Shown piece by piece: positions 48,019-57,654 of a DNA stretch of 64,000 bases (positions are counted from its first letter, which is position 1; each line of letters opens with the position of its first letter). This DNA comes from Hexactinellida sp. DTS-2022. Lineage: Eukaryota; Porifera; Hexactinellida. Below the pieces are notes generated by a model that was not told the DNA's origin, did not search any database, and saw nothing but the letters and a program-made list of their open reading frames with translations. The stretch is from the NCBI GenBank assembly GCA_028753945.1, contig JAPNXP010000004.1, positions 5,456,001 to 5,520,000 on the forward strand, in the 5' to 3' direction. The translations under genes were made by a program, and so were the position numbers.

Positions 48019-49381
48019 ATGCGGATTCTATTTTGTGTCGCGTTAACCTTGTCTGTACTAATTTCCCAATTAAATGCCATCAATAAGGACACATTAAAGA
48101 AATTCTTCAACGACGAAGATAAATACAGTTTAAGGGAAATGCATAAAATTCTAACCGACATAAATAGCTATACGTTCAGTGAATATAGCGAGAGTATATT
48201 TACCGTTATGGGACAGGGAATTGATGTTGATAAATGGGACCTGATGATTGATGGGTTTGTGGCATTAAATTCACTCAATAAGGAAACTGGCACACATCTA
48301 AAGACACTCAAATACAACGAATTTCAGGTTAATTTATAAATACAGTAGAAACCGGGTTTTTTAACTAATCGGTTTTTTCTAACTGATTATTAATTCGAAA
48401 TGTGTAAGAAATTCCAATTTTGTTGTATTTTCAATCGGTTTATTCTAACTATCGGATTTTTCTTACTTTATTTTCTTGCAAAGATTGATTAGAAAAAAAC
48501 TGTTTAAACTGTACGTTTATAGAAACTCTCGTTAAATAAATTTTTGCATATTGTGACGATCAAGGTGCCATAATTCCTAAATACTTGGAATATTATGGAT
48601 TAAATTGAAAGCAAATACATCAATAGAATATTAATTTTAATTGCTATGTATTCTCTGATGAATAGCAAGAAGAACTTTCATAGATCATAGTTTTTACAAT
48701 CAACTCCCGTTATAACGAAGTGCTTGGGACCTTTAAATCCCTTCGTTATATCCGATATTCGTTATAAGCGGATAATAATAATGCATTTAGTGCTCTGGGG
48801 GAAATATTAATATTTGTGTTAACAGATAAAAGATGTAAATAAGTTCGAAATATCAACAGAAGGACATTCTCTATTTCTTAGAATTATAACTGAGAAATCT
48901 ACTGACACCAAACTGAATTATATATTCTCAGGTATTGTTGTTGTTGTTGTTGTTGTTAGTTAATATTATTATTGTTTACATAACACACACTATATACAGT
49001 AGATCATACAAACACCAATGGTAAAAATGTGTTCGCTTTATCCGGAGTTCGTATTAACCGGAGTAATACCCATTGAATAGCCATTGTAGGCACCTGATTT
49101 TGTGGAACTGTTTGTTCGTCTTATCCGGAAATTCGTATTAACCGCGTTCCTAATAACGAGGTTCTACTGTATATATATTCTATAAATATATATGGTCTTG
49201 TTGTTATTGTTGTTGTTGTTATTATTGTTACTATATAGGTACAAATGTTGCATTCAAGCTACATTCCAATACGGCAGATTCCGTCGCTATGAGCACGTAT
49301 CAGAGAGTGTCTCTGCAACATTATTTCAATAGGAGAGCTCTCGAGAATCTGAAAAGAAAGGAATCCACATTTACAGATTAA
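48019..49381 (+). CDS. Small secreted protein, unrecognised family, member 1
   Basis: Three exons, 48019-48327, 48826-48931 and 49239-49381, join in frame to 185 residues. Residues 1-20 are a signal peptide (MRILFCVALTLSVLISQLNA). The mature protein shares a pattern with members 2 and 3: E-x-[IVR]-[FY]-x(3)-G-x-G-I-x(3)-D-W, then a hydrophobic ISFLN/LNYIFSG/LNFLIAG strand with the GT or GN that follows, and a late Y-F-x(3)-A-L segment. No cysteine pattern or known domain was recognised. Function unknown; likely secreted or luminal. Introns carry transposons of families H, C and B. Confidence 0.75.
48343..48511 (+). mobile_element. Family H MITE
   Basis: CAGTAGAAACCGGGTTTTTT start and AACTGTTTAAACTG end. 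Reference copy, in intron 1 of the secreted gene. Confidence 0.8.
48699..48811 (-). mobile_element. Family C MITE fragment
   Basis: CAACTCCCGTTATAACGAAG start. Cut off after GCTCTGGGGGAAATA. Confidence 0.7.
48997..49169 (+). mobile_element. Family B MITE
   Basis: Diverged left end, intact GGAGTAATACCCATTGAATA centre, GAGGTTCTACTG right end. Confidence 0.8.
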
Positions 49382-49440
49382 ATATTGTTTGTATTTATAA
49401 TATAAATATTGTTGTATTTGTAATATAAATACTGTTTGTA

Positions 49441-49590
49441 CAGTCGAAACCGGTTTTCAAACTAACTATTTATTCTAAATGTGTAAGAAATTCCAATTTT
49501 GCTGTATTTTTAATCGGTTTATTCTAACTATAGGATTTTTGTACTTTATTTCTATGCAAAGAATTGATTAGAAAAAACCTGTTTAGACTG
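49441..49590 (+). mobile_element. Family H MITE
   Basis: CAGTCGAAACCGGTTTTCAA start and AACCTGTTTAGACTG end with TA flanks. Confidence 0.8.
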
Positions 49591-49855
49591 TATTTATGAT
49601 ATAAATATTATTTGTATTTATAATGTAAATATTGTACAAATTTATACACAAATAATGCATATTATGAATTCCAATGTAACATTCTAGTTGCAAAGAACAA
49701 CAGTTCGTTAAAATAAAAACAAAAAAATTTAAAAAAATCATCGCATAAATAATGAATTCAAAAGATACATTAATGTTGTTAAACCACTTGTTAAACCACT
49801 TGTTACCATATATGGGCATGTTGGTTACTTAATGTATTAATTAAGAACAAAATTG

Positions 49856-50479
49856 TTAGAGTTCATCATTCTCAAAAGTAATATCAAATTTTTTTGCGCT
49901 GTTAAGTGCGTTAGTCATAAAATATTCTTGCAGATCGTTTTTTGCTTCAGAGTTTAAAACCAATTCTTTATTTCCATCAACCCCTGTCATATAAGATACA
50001 ATAGAACTCAAAGTTGATTTTTCAGGGTCAATAAAACCTAATTCAAAATGTATTTGTGTGCCTGCTATTAAGAAATTCAGTTTACCGTAATAATCCTTTT
50101 CAACACCAATACGTAAAAACCCAAAATTCCCTAATCCAGCTTTCTTAAGATCAAATGTTTGAATGTGAGTTGCCCTTTTTTTCAAGCTCTTAAACCCTTT
50201 AAGGTATTCTTGTCCTGTTTCTGGAATAGAATGGACAGCACTAAGAGAATTAATAAATTCGTCCCAATCTTCTATAGCTATCCCCTCTCCAAAGTCGGAG
50301 AAAACACTCTCTCTAAAATCTAAAAACTGTATTTTATGTATTGTTTCCACCGCTTTCATGTCTTGGTCTCGAATATTAATTTCATAAAACTTAGTTTTAA
50401 GTTCTTTACTAATCCCGTTACAAATGTGAACAATTCCCAATACAATCAGTAGCGTAGTAATTAGCATATCTAATTTCAC
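49856..50479 (-). CDS. Small secretory protein, unrecognised family, member 2
   Basis: Intronless, 207 residues. Signal peptide at 1-23 (LITTLLIVLGIVHICNG core). It shares the family pattern: ESVFSDFGEGIAIEDWDEFI, then LNFLIAGTQIHF and LQEYFMTNALN. The C-terminus is NDEL, a plausible KDEL-type retrieval signal, so this member may be retained in the ER. Members 1 and 3 lack such an ending. No known domain recognised. Confidence 0.75.
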   Translation of the reverse strand: MKLDMLITTLLIVLGIVHICNGISKELKTKFYEINIRDQDMKAVETIHKIQFLDFRESVFSDFGEGIAIEDWDEFINSLSAVHSIPETGQEYLKGFKSLKKRATHIQTFDLKKAGLGNFGFLRIGVEKDYYGKLNFLIAGTQIHFELGFIDPEKSTLSSIVSYMTGVDGNKELVLNSEAKNDLQEYFMTNALNSAKKFDITFENDEL

Positions 50480-50521
50480 AAACAGACTTAAATAATAATT
50501 GTCGAACCGGTCTATTGGGGT

Positions 50522-51714
50522 CAGGGTTGTAAATCAAATCAAATATTTCAAATATTTGATTTGATTTGATTTGATTTAAAAGAATTTTGAGTCGCTAATT
50601 ATTTGATTTGATTTGATTTGAAATTATTTTAATTCTCAAATGATTTGATTTGATTTGATTTGAAAATATTTGAATTCTCAAATGATTTGATTTGATTTGA
50701 TTTGAAATAATTTCAAATCATTTTCAAATCATTTTTCAAATCATTTGCAGATCATTTCAAATATATAAGATCATTTTCAAAATTTGAATGCGATTTAATG
50801 GTGATTCGGAATTGATTTAAAAGTGATTTGAAAATGATTTGAAATTCAAATCATTTCAAATCATTTTCAAATCATTTTTCAAATCATTTTCAAATCATTT
50901 TCAAATCACTTTTCAAATCATTTTCAAATCACTTTTCAAATCATTTTCAAATCATTTGCAGATCATTTCAAATCATTTTCTATTCTTATTCAAATCATTT
51001 CCGGATCCATTTCAAATATATAAGATCATTTTCAAAATTTGAATGCGATTTAATAGTGATTCAGAATTGATTTAAAAGTGATTTGAAAATGATTTAATTT
51101 CAAATCATTTCAAATCATTTTCAAATCATTTTTCAAATCATTTTCAAATCATTTGCAGATCATTTCAAATCATTTTCTATTCTTATTCAAATCATTTTCG
51201 GATCCATTTCAAATATATAAGATCATTTTCAAAATTTGAATGCGATTTAATAGTGATTCGGAATTGATTAAAAAATGATTTGAATTTCAAATCATTTCAA
51301 ATCATTTTTCAAATCATTTTCAAATCATTTTCAAATCATTTTTCAAATCATTTTCAAATCATTTGCAGATCATTTAAAATAATATTCTTTAAATCATTTT
51401 CAAATCGTTTCCAAATCGCTTTTAATATAATTTCACTTCATTTTCAATTCAATTTCAAATATACAAGATTATTTTCAAAATTTCTATACGTTTTGACAGT
51501 GATTCGTAAATGATTTGAAAGTTTCAAATATTTCAAATATTTGATTTGATTTGATTTGAAATTATTTGAAATTTCAAATATTTGATTTGATTTGATTTGA
51601 AATGATTTGAAATCTCAAATGATTTGAAATGATTTGATTTGAAATAATTTTAAATCTAAAATGATTTGATTTGATTTGATTTGAGAAAAAAAAAATGATT
51701 TATTTACAACCCTG
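50522..51714. mobile_element. hAT-type element filled with AAATC-type satellite
   Basis: Ends CAGGGTTGTAAAT and ATTTACAACCCTG are inverted repeats. ATTGGGGT at 50514-50521 and 51715-51722 is an exact 8-bp target duplication. The interior is repeats of TTTCAAATCATTTTCAAATC and TGATTTGATTTG, in a longer period of about 200 bp (landmark AAATATATAAGATCATTTTC). No transposase frame. Confidence 0.9.
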
Positions 51715-52081
51715 ATTGGGGTATATCTGTCCAAATATAATGTATAATAAATGTATTATTAGGGTGCTGGTTTATTTGTAAATACAGTACAACACGGTTA
51801 ATACGAACACTATTTCAGTCCCCCCTTCAAAGCCTTTTCAATACATATTATACAGTTTGAATAATAGAAGGCATAGTTTGTAAATAGAACTTGTATTAAA
51901 GGAAATATTTTATAAACTATTTCTATGCTTATATTTATAATGTAAATATTGTAAACATATACGTACACAAAAAATCAAACAAATTTAGTATTTACAATTT
52001 TCAAAATTACAAATCTAAGAAAGAGTCAATCATGAAAAATCAAATTTTATAAAAACAATAAAAAGTTTATAATAAAAGTAA

Positions 52082-52636
52082 CTACATTAATTTGTGTATT
52101 TCAGCAGAATTGTACTCTTTTTCGTATCCGAGTGCCTTCATACCATTTTGGGACACAAACCCCTCGACTGCTCTTGCTATGAAATAGTTGTCCAGGTTTT
52201 CTTTCTCTGCCATGGTTAAATACCGAGGTTCGAAATTAACCCGTTCCTTAGTTTGTGAAAATACCCATAGGAAAGTAGTGGTTTGAGTAGACACCCTTTT
52301 TATCGCCGCGATATTGAAATTGACTTTGTTACCCGCGAGAACGAAATTTATTTTCCCATTTTTTTTCTCCACAATGAGTTTCAAATAATCGCCCTCACCA
52401 TTTGAATCGACTAGGTTGAAAAAGGTTTTGGGATCGAACTGTCCGTATTCTTGATATTTAGCTAGCCTTAGCACACCAACTACTTCAGGGGACAGTTTAT
52501 AAATCAGGTGTAATTGGTCTACATATGTGTTCCAATCTTTAAGCTCAATACCATACCCCATGGCAGAATATCTATTTTCCTGAATGCTACTCAGTTCAAG
52601 GTCTCGATTGTTAACAGATGGTCCTAGATACAGCAA
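52082..52636 (-). CDS. Unrecognised family, member 3 (5' end unresolved)
   Basis: An open frame of 184 codons to the stop. It shares the pattern ENRYSAMGYGIELKDWNTYV, INFVLAGNKVNF and LDNYFIARAVEGF with members 1 and 2. No in-frame ATG or signal peptide was found immediately upstream; the frame stays open to about 52670 without a methionine. A 5' exon is therefore probably missing from this annotation, or the copy is broken at its start. The coordinates mark the supported coding part. Confidence 0.6.
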   Translation of the reverse strand: MLYLGPSVNNRDLELSSIQENRYSAMGYGIELKDWNTYVDQLHLIYKLSPEVVGVLRLAKYQEYGQFDPKTFFNLVDSNGEGDYLKLIVEKKNGKINFVLAGNKVNFNIAAIKRVSTQTTTFLWVFSQTKERVNFEPRYLTMAEKENLDNYFIARAVEGFVSQNGMKALGYEKEYNSAEIHKLM

Positions 52637-52695
52637 GGGTACATTGGAATGTGCATGCTTTAATATTGACTTAGAGGTATTTAAATAAAGAAATT

Positions 52696-52862
52696 ACTTA
52701 TATAGAGCTGAGCTTTGTAGAGTTCAGTTTTTCACTATGTGTATTCATGACTGAGAAAGGTCAGTTTTTTTCCAGAGTTTGAAATTGACCTTTAGAAAGT
52801 AAGCCTGGGCTTTTAGTATGGGAAAAAATCTGAACTCTACAAAGCTCAGCTCTATATAAGGA
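52696..52862. mobile_element. Hairpin family Q element
   Basis: Outer arms ACTTATATAGAGCTGAGCTT and GCTCAGCTCTATATAAG pair. Inner GAGAAAGGTCAGTTTTT and AATTGACCTTTAGAAAG partly pair. Confidence 0.82.
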
Positions 52863-53060
52863 TTCCCTTAAATAAATATGCAATACGAGTACAAATAATG
52901 TTATTATTTAAGAAGATAACCGAAAAAGTGTAATATACACTATACTAGTACATATATTTTCAGGTATTTAGCAATAGAAATTCATGGAAATCCCATAAAT
53001 AAATACCTAAATATACAAAATCCAGGAAATGGTTAGTAAGTATTTAATGTTTAATAGGTA

Positions 53061-53239
53061 CAGTGGTGTTCGTCTAATAAAATTGCCTAATAGCAATATA
53101 TAAATATTGCTCTATTATCAAATTATTTCAGTCCACAAGCGAGCATTTAATGTTAATTCTGTTCCTATAATATCAAGTTCGACTATTAGCAAGGAAATTT
53201 CATGCAAAATGTGACTTACTATTATGCGAACACCACTGT
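53061..53239 (-). mobile_element. Family G MITE
   Basis: CAGTGGTGTTCGTCTAATAA start and GCGAACACCACTG end with TA flanks. Full length. Confidence 0.85.
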
Positions 53240-53269
53240 ATCTATTAACTATAATTATAGGCCTACATA

Positions 53270-53488
53270 CTAACCTCTATACTCTGCTAAATCTGTAGAA
53301 TCAGAAGAGCCTACCTGACCAATAAACTCCCCAACTAAATTAGTCTTTTCAAGCGGTATAGTAGGATTTAGCCAGACAAACAAATGCACTAAATATGACA
53401 AGATTAGAATAATGACAGTGCATTCGAATAAGAATTGCAAAAGACGGAATAGAGAAGCGAAGGATTTCTTTATCCACGATAATAACAT
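53270..53488 (-). CDS. Possible 72-residue single-pass membrane protein
   Basis: Starts MLLSWIKKSFASLFRLLQFL. A hydrophobic segment at about residues 21-40 (CTVIILILSYLVHLFVWL) is followed by a polar tail. No homologue recognised. It ends in a TAG that could instead be read as a GTTAGT splice donor, making it the first exon of a larger gene. Support is only the open frame and membrane character. Confidence 0.35.
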   Translation of the reverse strand: MLLSWIKKSFASLFRLLQFLFECTVIILILSYLVHLFVWLNPTIPLEKTNLVGEFIGQVGSSDSTDLAEYRG

Positions 53489-53527
53489 TCCGTGTGTGTA
53501 TTTGGTAGCTAGGTTTATTTGTAAATA

Positions 53528-53627
53528 CAGTAGACCGGTTAATAGAGTCACCTCGGGACCAGGTTACTTTTACCCGATTAAGCGGAGAAATCTAATAACT
53601 GGTGGCTCTATTAAGCGGAGTCGACTG
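53528..53627 (+). mobile_element. Family D MITE, shortened
   Basis: CAGTAGACCGGTTAATAGAG start and AAGCGGAGTCGACTG end with TA flanks. Confidence 0.78.
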
Positions 53628-53771
53628 TATAAATATTATAGCGGATAAGGAACAGTTATCAGGTAACATATGGTATCTGTAAAACTTATATAATATAAGG
53701 CATAGCATACACTATTAATCACTATTAATACAATATATGTTAAAGGATTTATAAATGCGATTAGTTAGTTA

Positions 53772-54192
53772 GGAGTGGGTTGTGGTAATCTCTTTGAAAC
53801 CATTTCAGCCTCAAAATCGTAATAAGAGAATTTTGTATACTGGAAATAGTCTTGCACTTTATAGAGCGAGGTGTTATCTAAACAACAACAACAACAACAA
53901 CACCAAAAGTAACACTAAAAGGATATAAACAGTAAATAATTATTGCTAAAGGGGATTAATTAAATTTGAAACTATGAACTAATTAGTTGTATTTGGAACT
54001 ATGACTGTTATTTATTCAATTAATTATATTCTAATATTGGGAAGGGTTTTCTATAAATTGTGTCACAATTTTTGATGGAAAATATATATAAAATTTGTTT
54101 GTACCTTGTGGAATCGGTTCTTTTACATTTTTGTTTATTTTGGAATCTTTATCCGTATATTTCGTTGTATTTCCCTTCCATGCAATCTGAAT
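53772..54192 (-). other. Possible last two exons of an unidentified gene
   Basis: Minus-strand blocks 54105-54192 and 53772-53877 have good acceptor and donor sites and join in frame. The predicted tail ends YFQYTKFSYYDFEAEMVSKR plus a short proline-rich end. No start exon fits in the 275 bp left before the divergent RPF2 gene, so this is weak. Confidence 0.25.
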
Positions 54193-54466
54193 CTAAACAA
54201 CAAACAATATTATTATCAACCCATATAATCCGTAACTTTCCAACTCACTATACAACCTAGCAACAAACTAACTAAATATTTGATCGGACAAATACTATTT
54301 TTGGGCAACCGAATAATTTGATTCACAACCAGATAAAGAAACTGATTTTCATCAACAAACTAAATATCAACTATTTAGCAAATAGTATTTGGTGCAACAA
54401 ATATTGAACTTTTCCTGATAAGAAGTTTATAATAAACTTTCCTACTTCACTAAGGTAGCTCACAAT

Positions 54467-55360
54467 ATGCCTTCTCACATTAAATCCCCTCTTTCTAAGA
54501 TTCTCCACAAACCAAAGACGCACAAAGGTCGCCGTATACAATCCGCAAAAGAACCACAGTTCCACGAAACCCATAAACAAACCCTAATCCTACGGGGGCA
54601 AAACACCTCTCCAATAATTGCGCAATGTCTTTCAGACTTGTATCATTTGAAGAAAAATAATTCTGTCAAATTACAGCGAAACAACAAGATTTATCCGTTT
54701 CAAGATAGTTCATATTTGCAACGGTTATGTGTGCGTTCGCAATGTGGGTTATTCCTACTAGCTAACCATTCTAAAAAGCGAGCTAATAATCTTATACTCG
54801 GTCGTATATTCGATGATAAGATATTAGATATGTTGGAAATAGGAGTTGAGTCATACCGTCCTATTTCTGATTTTAAAACCGACCTTATTTCAGTCACTTC
54901 ACACCCTATAGTCCTATTCTTGGGTCCACAATTTGAAGCGGAATTAAGCCAAATTAAGAATCTATTATTAGACATGTTTCGAGGCCCAGTTTCAACCAAA
55001 CTCCCATTGAGTTCTATAGAGCATACGATCCTGTTTACAGCTAATGACGTCACGAATATACATATGAGAGTATATCGGGTTATTAGGGAAGGAAGGGATT
55101 TGACTGGGATTGAAGAAATGGGACCACGGATTAATATGAATATTAGGCGCCATATCCCCCCAGATGAAAAGGTGTTTAGGAAGTCTCTCAGGGTAGCAAC
55201 CGTAGGGCAGATTAGGCATGCGAGGAATGTTAGTTATAACATACACGGATCTAAATTGGGTAGGGTCCATATGGACAGACAAGATTATTCAAAACTACAA
55301 ACAAGAAAACGAAAAGCACTGAAAATAGCTGGTAAGAGTAATAAGATGGATACGGATTAG
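54467..55360 (+). CDS. RPF2: Ribosome production factor 2, Brix domain
   Basis: Nucleolar assembly factor that with RRS1 brings the 5S RNP into the pre-60S particle. Intronless, 297 residues (human 306). The Brix domain spans about residues 35-240. Matching blocks include LILRGQNTSPIIAQCLSDLY, SHKKRANNL-like HSKKRANNLILGRIFDDKIL, LDMFRGP, IEEMGPRINMNIRRH and GRVHMDRQDYSKLQTRKRKA, which are in the order seen in human RPF2. The start is the first ATG. The basic C-terminus is typical. Confidence 0.93.
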   Translation: MPSHIKSPLSKILHKPKTHKGRRIQSAKEPQFHETHKQTLILRGQNTSPIIAQCLSDLYHLKKNNSVKLQRNNKIYPFQDSSYLQRLCVRSQCGLFLLANHSKKRANNLILGRIFDDKILDMLEIGVESYRPISDFKTDLISVTSHPIVLFLGPQFEAELSQIKNLLLDMFRGPVSTKLPLSSIEHTILFTANDVTNIHMRVYRVIREGRDLTGIEEMGPRINMNIRRHIPPDEKVFRKSLRVATVGQIRHARNVSYNIHGSKLGRVHMDRQDYSKLQTRKRKALKIAGKSNKMDTD

Positions 55361-55552
55361 GTAGATTGGAATGTAGTGTATTACCTTAGGTGTATTGTTG
55401 TTACATCTCAAGAGAGGAATTCTAGCTAATAATTTCAGTCCGGACATGGAACTAATAAGGTGTTAGTTCGTATTATAACAAATGCTATTTAGTAATCATA
55501 TTATAACACCTTTAGTATAATTCCTATAAATTATAATAACAAAAATGTAATT

Positions 55553-55710
55553 ATGGTGTTCGCCTAATAGCAATATTGCTCTATTAGCAAGTTATTTTCA
55601 GTCCCAAAGCGAGCATTAATTAATGTTAATTCTGTTCTTTAATTAATAGCAACGCTATTAACAAGCAAATTTCATGCAAAATTCGACTTGCAATTACGCG
55701 AACACCACTG
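55553..55710 (+). mobile_element. Family G MITE
   Basis: ATGGTGTTCGCCTAATAGCA start and CGCGAACACCACTG end. Confidence 0.82.
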
Positions 55711-55795
55711 TATACTATAATATGAATATACCCTTTGTCCCAGTGTATAATTATACAAATAACTTAATATAAAATCCTGTCACATATGAATACAA

Positions 55796-57163
55796 CTATT
55801 TGTATCCCTTTACTATCCCAGCCAATAGAGTTTGTCTCCTCTTGCTATCAATACAGTTAGATTCCCATGCCACTTTAAGGTGTCGCATAACCACTTCCTT
55901 ATCCCCTGTTCCATGCCAATAGTAGTGTGCCAAAGGTGTCAAATAGTCCTCTCCACATATAATCTCCATGTCCCATAAGTCAATACGTACCCATAGTTTG
56001 TTTACTATGTCAGGAGCTTGTTTACAAGTTGGGTTTAAATATAGGAGGTTAGCTATAATTAGGAAATGAGGGGAAATAGTTGCCCTATTTCCCATACGGC
56101 CTTTGGCCCAGTAATAAGTGTTGTCTGTCGGTTTGGCATTTATAATAGCAAATGCAGTTTCTGGGTTATGGAAGTGGTTTAGTATTAATTCCATTAAGAC
56201 GGGTGGTGACGATTTGTGAGATATAATTTGTAAATGTGGGTGTTTAATATCTGTAGTATCTTGTGTAGTATGGGATAGAAATATAAGTTTAGAAAGATTG
56301 GGACAGTATTTGTTGACATACTGTATAAGATCAGAAACAGATCCATTTGAGTCACAGAAAGTTATCTCTAGTTCTGTTAAGAATGGGAATATTTGTGATT
56401 TGAATAAAGTGTCCGTGTCAAGTGGGAGGTGTGATAATCTCAATGTTTCGAGTGTCCCTTTAAACATGGTAAAATCCGGAATGTGAACTAAACCGAAATG
56501 TTTACAAATACTAGCAATATTGGCAATAGTGACATGTTTAAGTGGAGGATGTTTAATTAGATTTCCCGATTGGGAAATAACACATTTGCTAAGCGAAAGT
56601 GTAGTAAGGAATTGGAATAATTCAAAGTTTTTGAAGTCTAATATGAAATTTCTGAGCTCTAAGGTGGTTAGATTGTGGCATAATAAAGTGTTAATTAGTT
56701 CTTGTGATAATATATTAACACTCTTTTCACACCCAAGCGATAGAGACACCAATTTTGTTAGGAATCTTAGTTTACATAACTGAGATAAATCCACTTGAAA
56801 ACCGTATAAATCGAGATGAGACAGGTTTCTACAATTCGATAGTTCCTTAAAGAAGTCTACAGGGAGATTCCTTCCGACACCATAATTAGTTAGTTCCAGT
56901 TTGCTGACACTACTATTCGCGAGACACCTCAATAAGTGTGAAATATCGATATTATATCTCATCGCCTTATTAGCTAGCAAGTTAAGTATACTAGTAGGAA
57001 CATGTGACGTCACAATGTGTATCCCATTTTCTATGTTTTCAACGCATCTATTCAGAGAGGAGAGAAATAGAGTATTTGTACTCAGATTATTTCTGACACG
57101 AACTGACTGTATGCTCTCCTGGAGAGAGCTGGCCCAATGACCCATAGAAGTAGGCGAGTACAT
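55796..57163 (-). CDS. Leucine-rich-repeat protein
   Basis: Intronless, 455 residues. Residues about 85-300 carry irregular leucine-rich repeats (VSKLELTNYG, LSHLDLYGFQVDLSQL, LVSLSLGCE, LTTLELRNF, LETLRLSHLPLDTD, LTELEITFCD, LSKLIFL). The C-terminal 130 residues are helical and tryptophan-containing (RIDLWDMEIICGEDY). No signal peptide or membrane segment. The layout distantly recalls ZYG-11-type substrate receptors (N-terminal box, LRRs, helical repeats). I do not see a clear VHL box, so this is only a suggestion. Confidence 0.75.
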   Translation of the reverse strand: MYSPTSMGHWASSLQESIQSVRVRNNLSTNTLFLSSLNRCVENIENGIHIVTSHVPTSILNLLANKAMRYNIDISHLLRCLANSSVSKLELTNYGVGRNLPVDFFKELSNCRNLSHLDLYGFQVDLSQLCKLRFLTKLVSLSLGCEKSVNILSQELINTLLCHNLTTLELRNFILDFKNFELFQFLTTLSLSKCVISQSGNLIKHPPLKHVTIANIASICKHFGLVHIPDFTMFKGTLETLRLSHLPLDTDTLFKSQIFPFLTELEITFCDSNGSVSDLIQYVNKYCPNLSKLIFLSHTTQDTTDIKHPHLQIISHKSSPPVLMELILNHFHNPETAFAIINAKPTDNTYYWAKGRMGNRATISPHFLIIANLLYLNPTCKQAPDIVNKLWVRIDLWDMEIICGEDYLTPLAHYYWHGTGDKEVVMRHLKVAWESNCIDSKRRQTLLAGIVKGYK

Positions 57164-57249
57164 CTAATGTATATAGTGGCTCTGTTAATAGGAACTATAG
57201 TATATTCTATTAAGGAGTACAAGGTTAATTCCCCTAGCCATAGCCTATT

Positions 57250-57443
57250 AAGTCAGGTCTGCTTATTGTGAACAAGAAATCGTCTGCTTAATGTAAAGAT
57301 TTTTTATTATGAACAAGCCCTATGGTCCCAATTTAAGAACTTACATAGGGTTTGTATTAAGTTGAGTTCGCTTATTATGAAGTCTCTCTATTATGGACAC
57401 AATTTTTGGTCCTTTGAATGTTCATAATAAAAGAACCTGACTG
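57250..57443 (+). mobile_element. Family F MITE
   Basis: AGTCAGGTCTGCTTATTGTG start and AGAACCTGACTG end. A family J fragment (57185-57245) abuts it. Confidence 0.82.
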
Positions 57444-57654
57444 TATTACTATGTAGCAATTCTGAACATTTATAAACGCGATTAATAAGTATGTTAAAAG
57501 CAGGCTATAAAAATACGATAATTCAAAATTTGCAATATTTATTTATATAAACATATCTAAAATATGCATGTGTGAATAAAATTATATACACAAAAGGAAG
57601 ACAATACGTACTAAGTCAAAATATATACAGAAAGTAAACACAATTGTAAACAAA

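Noticed and set aside
50839-51513. FKSF/NHFQ-rich frames
   Set aside because: Translations of the AAATC satellite inside a hAT element.
53270-53530. 5' exon of secreted family member 3
   Set aside because: The GTTAGT donor and the candidate acceptors upstream of 52636 do not agree in phase.
54700-55282. Minus-strand frames over RPF2
   Set aside because: Shadows of the RPF2 coding sequence.
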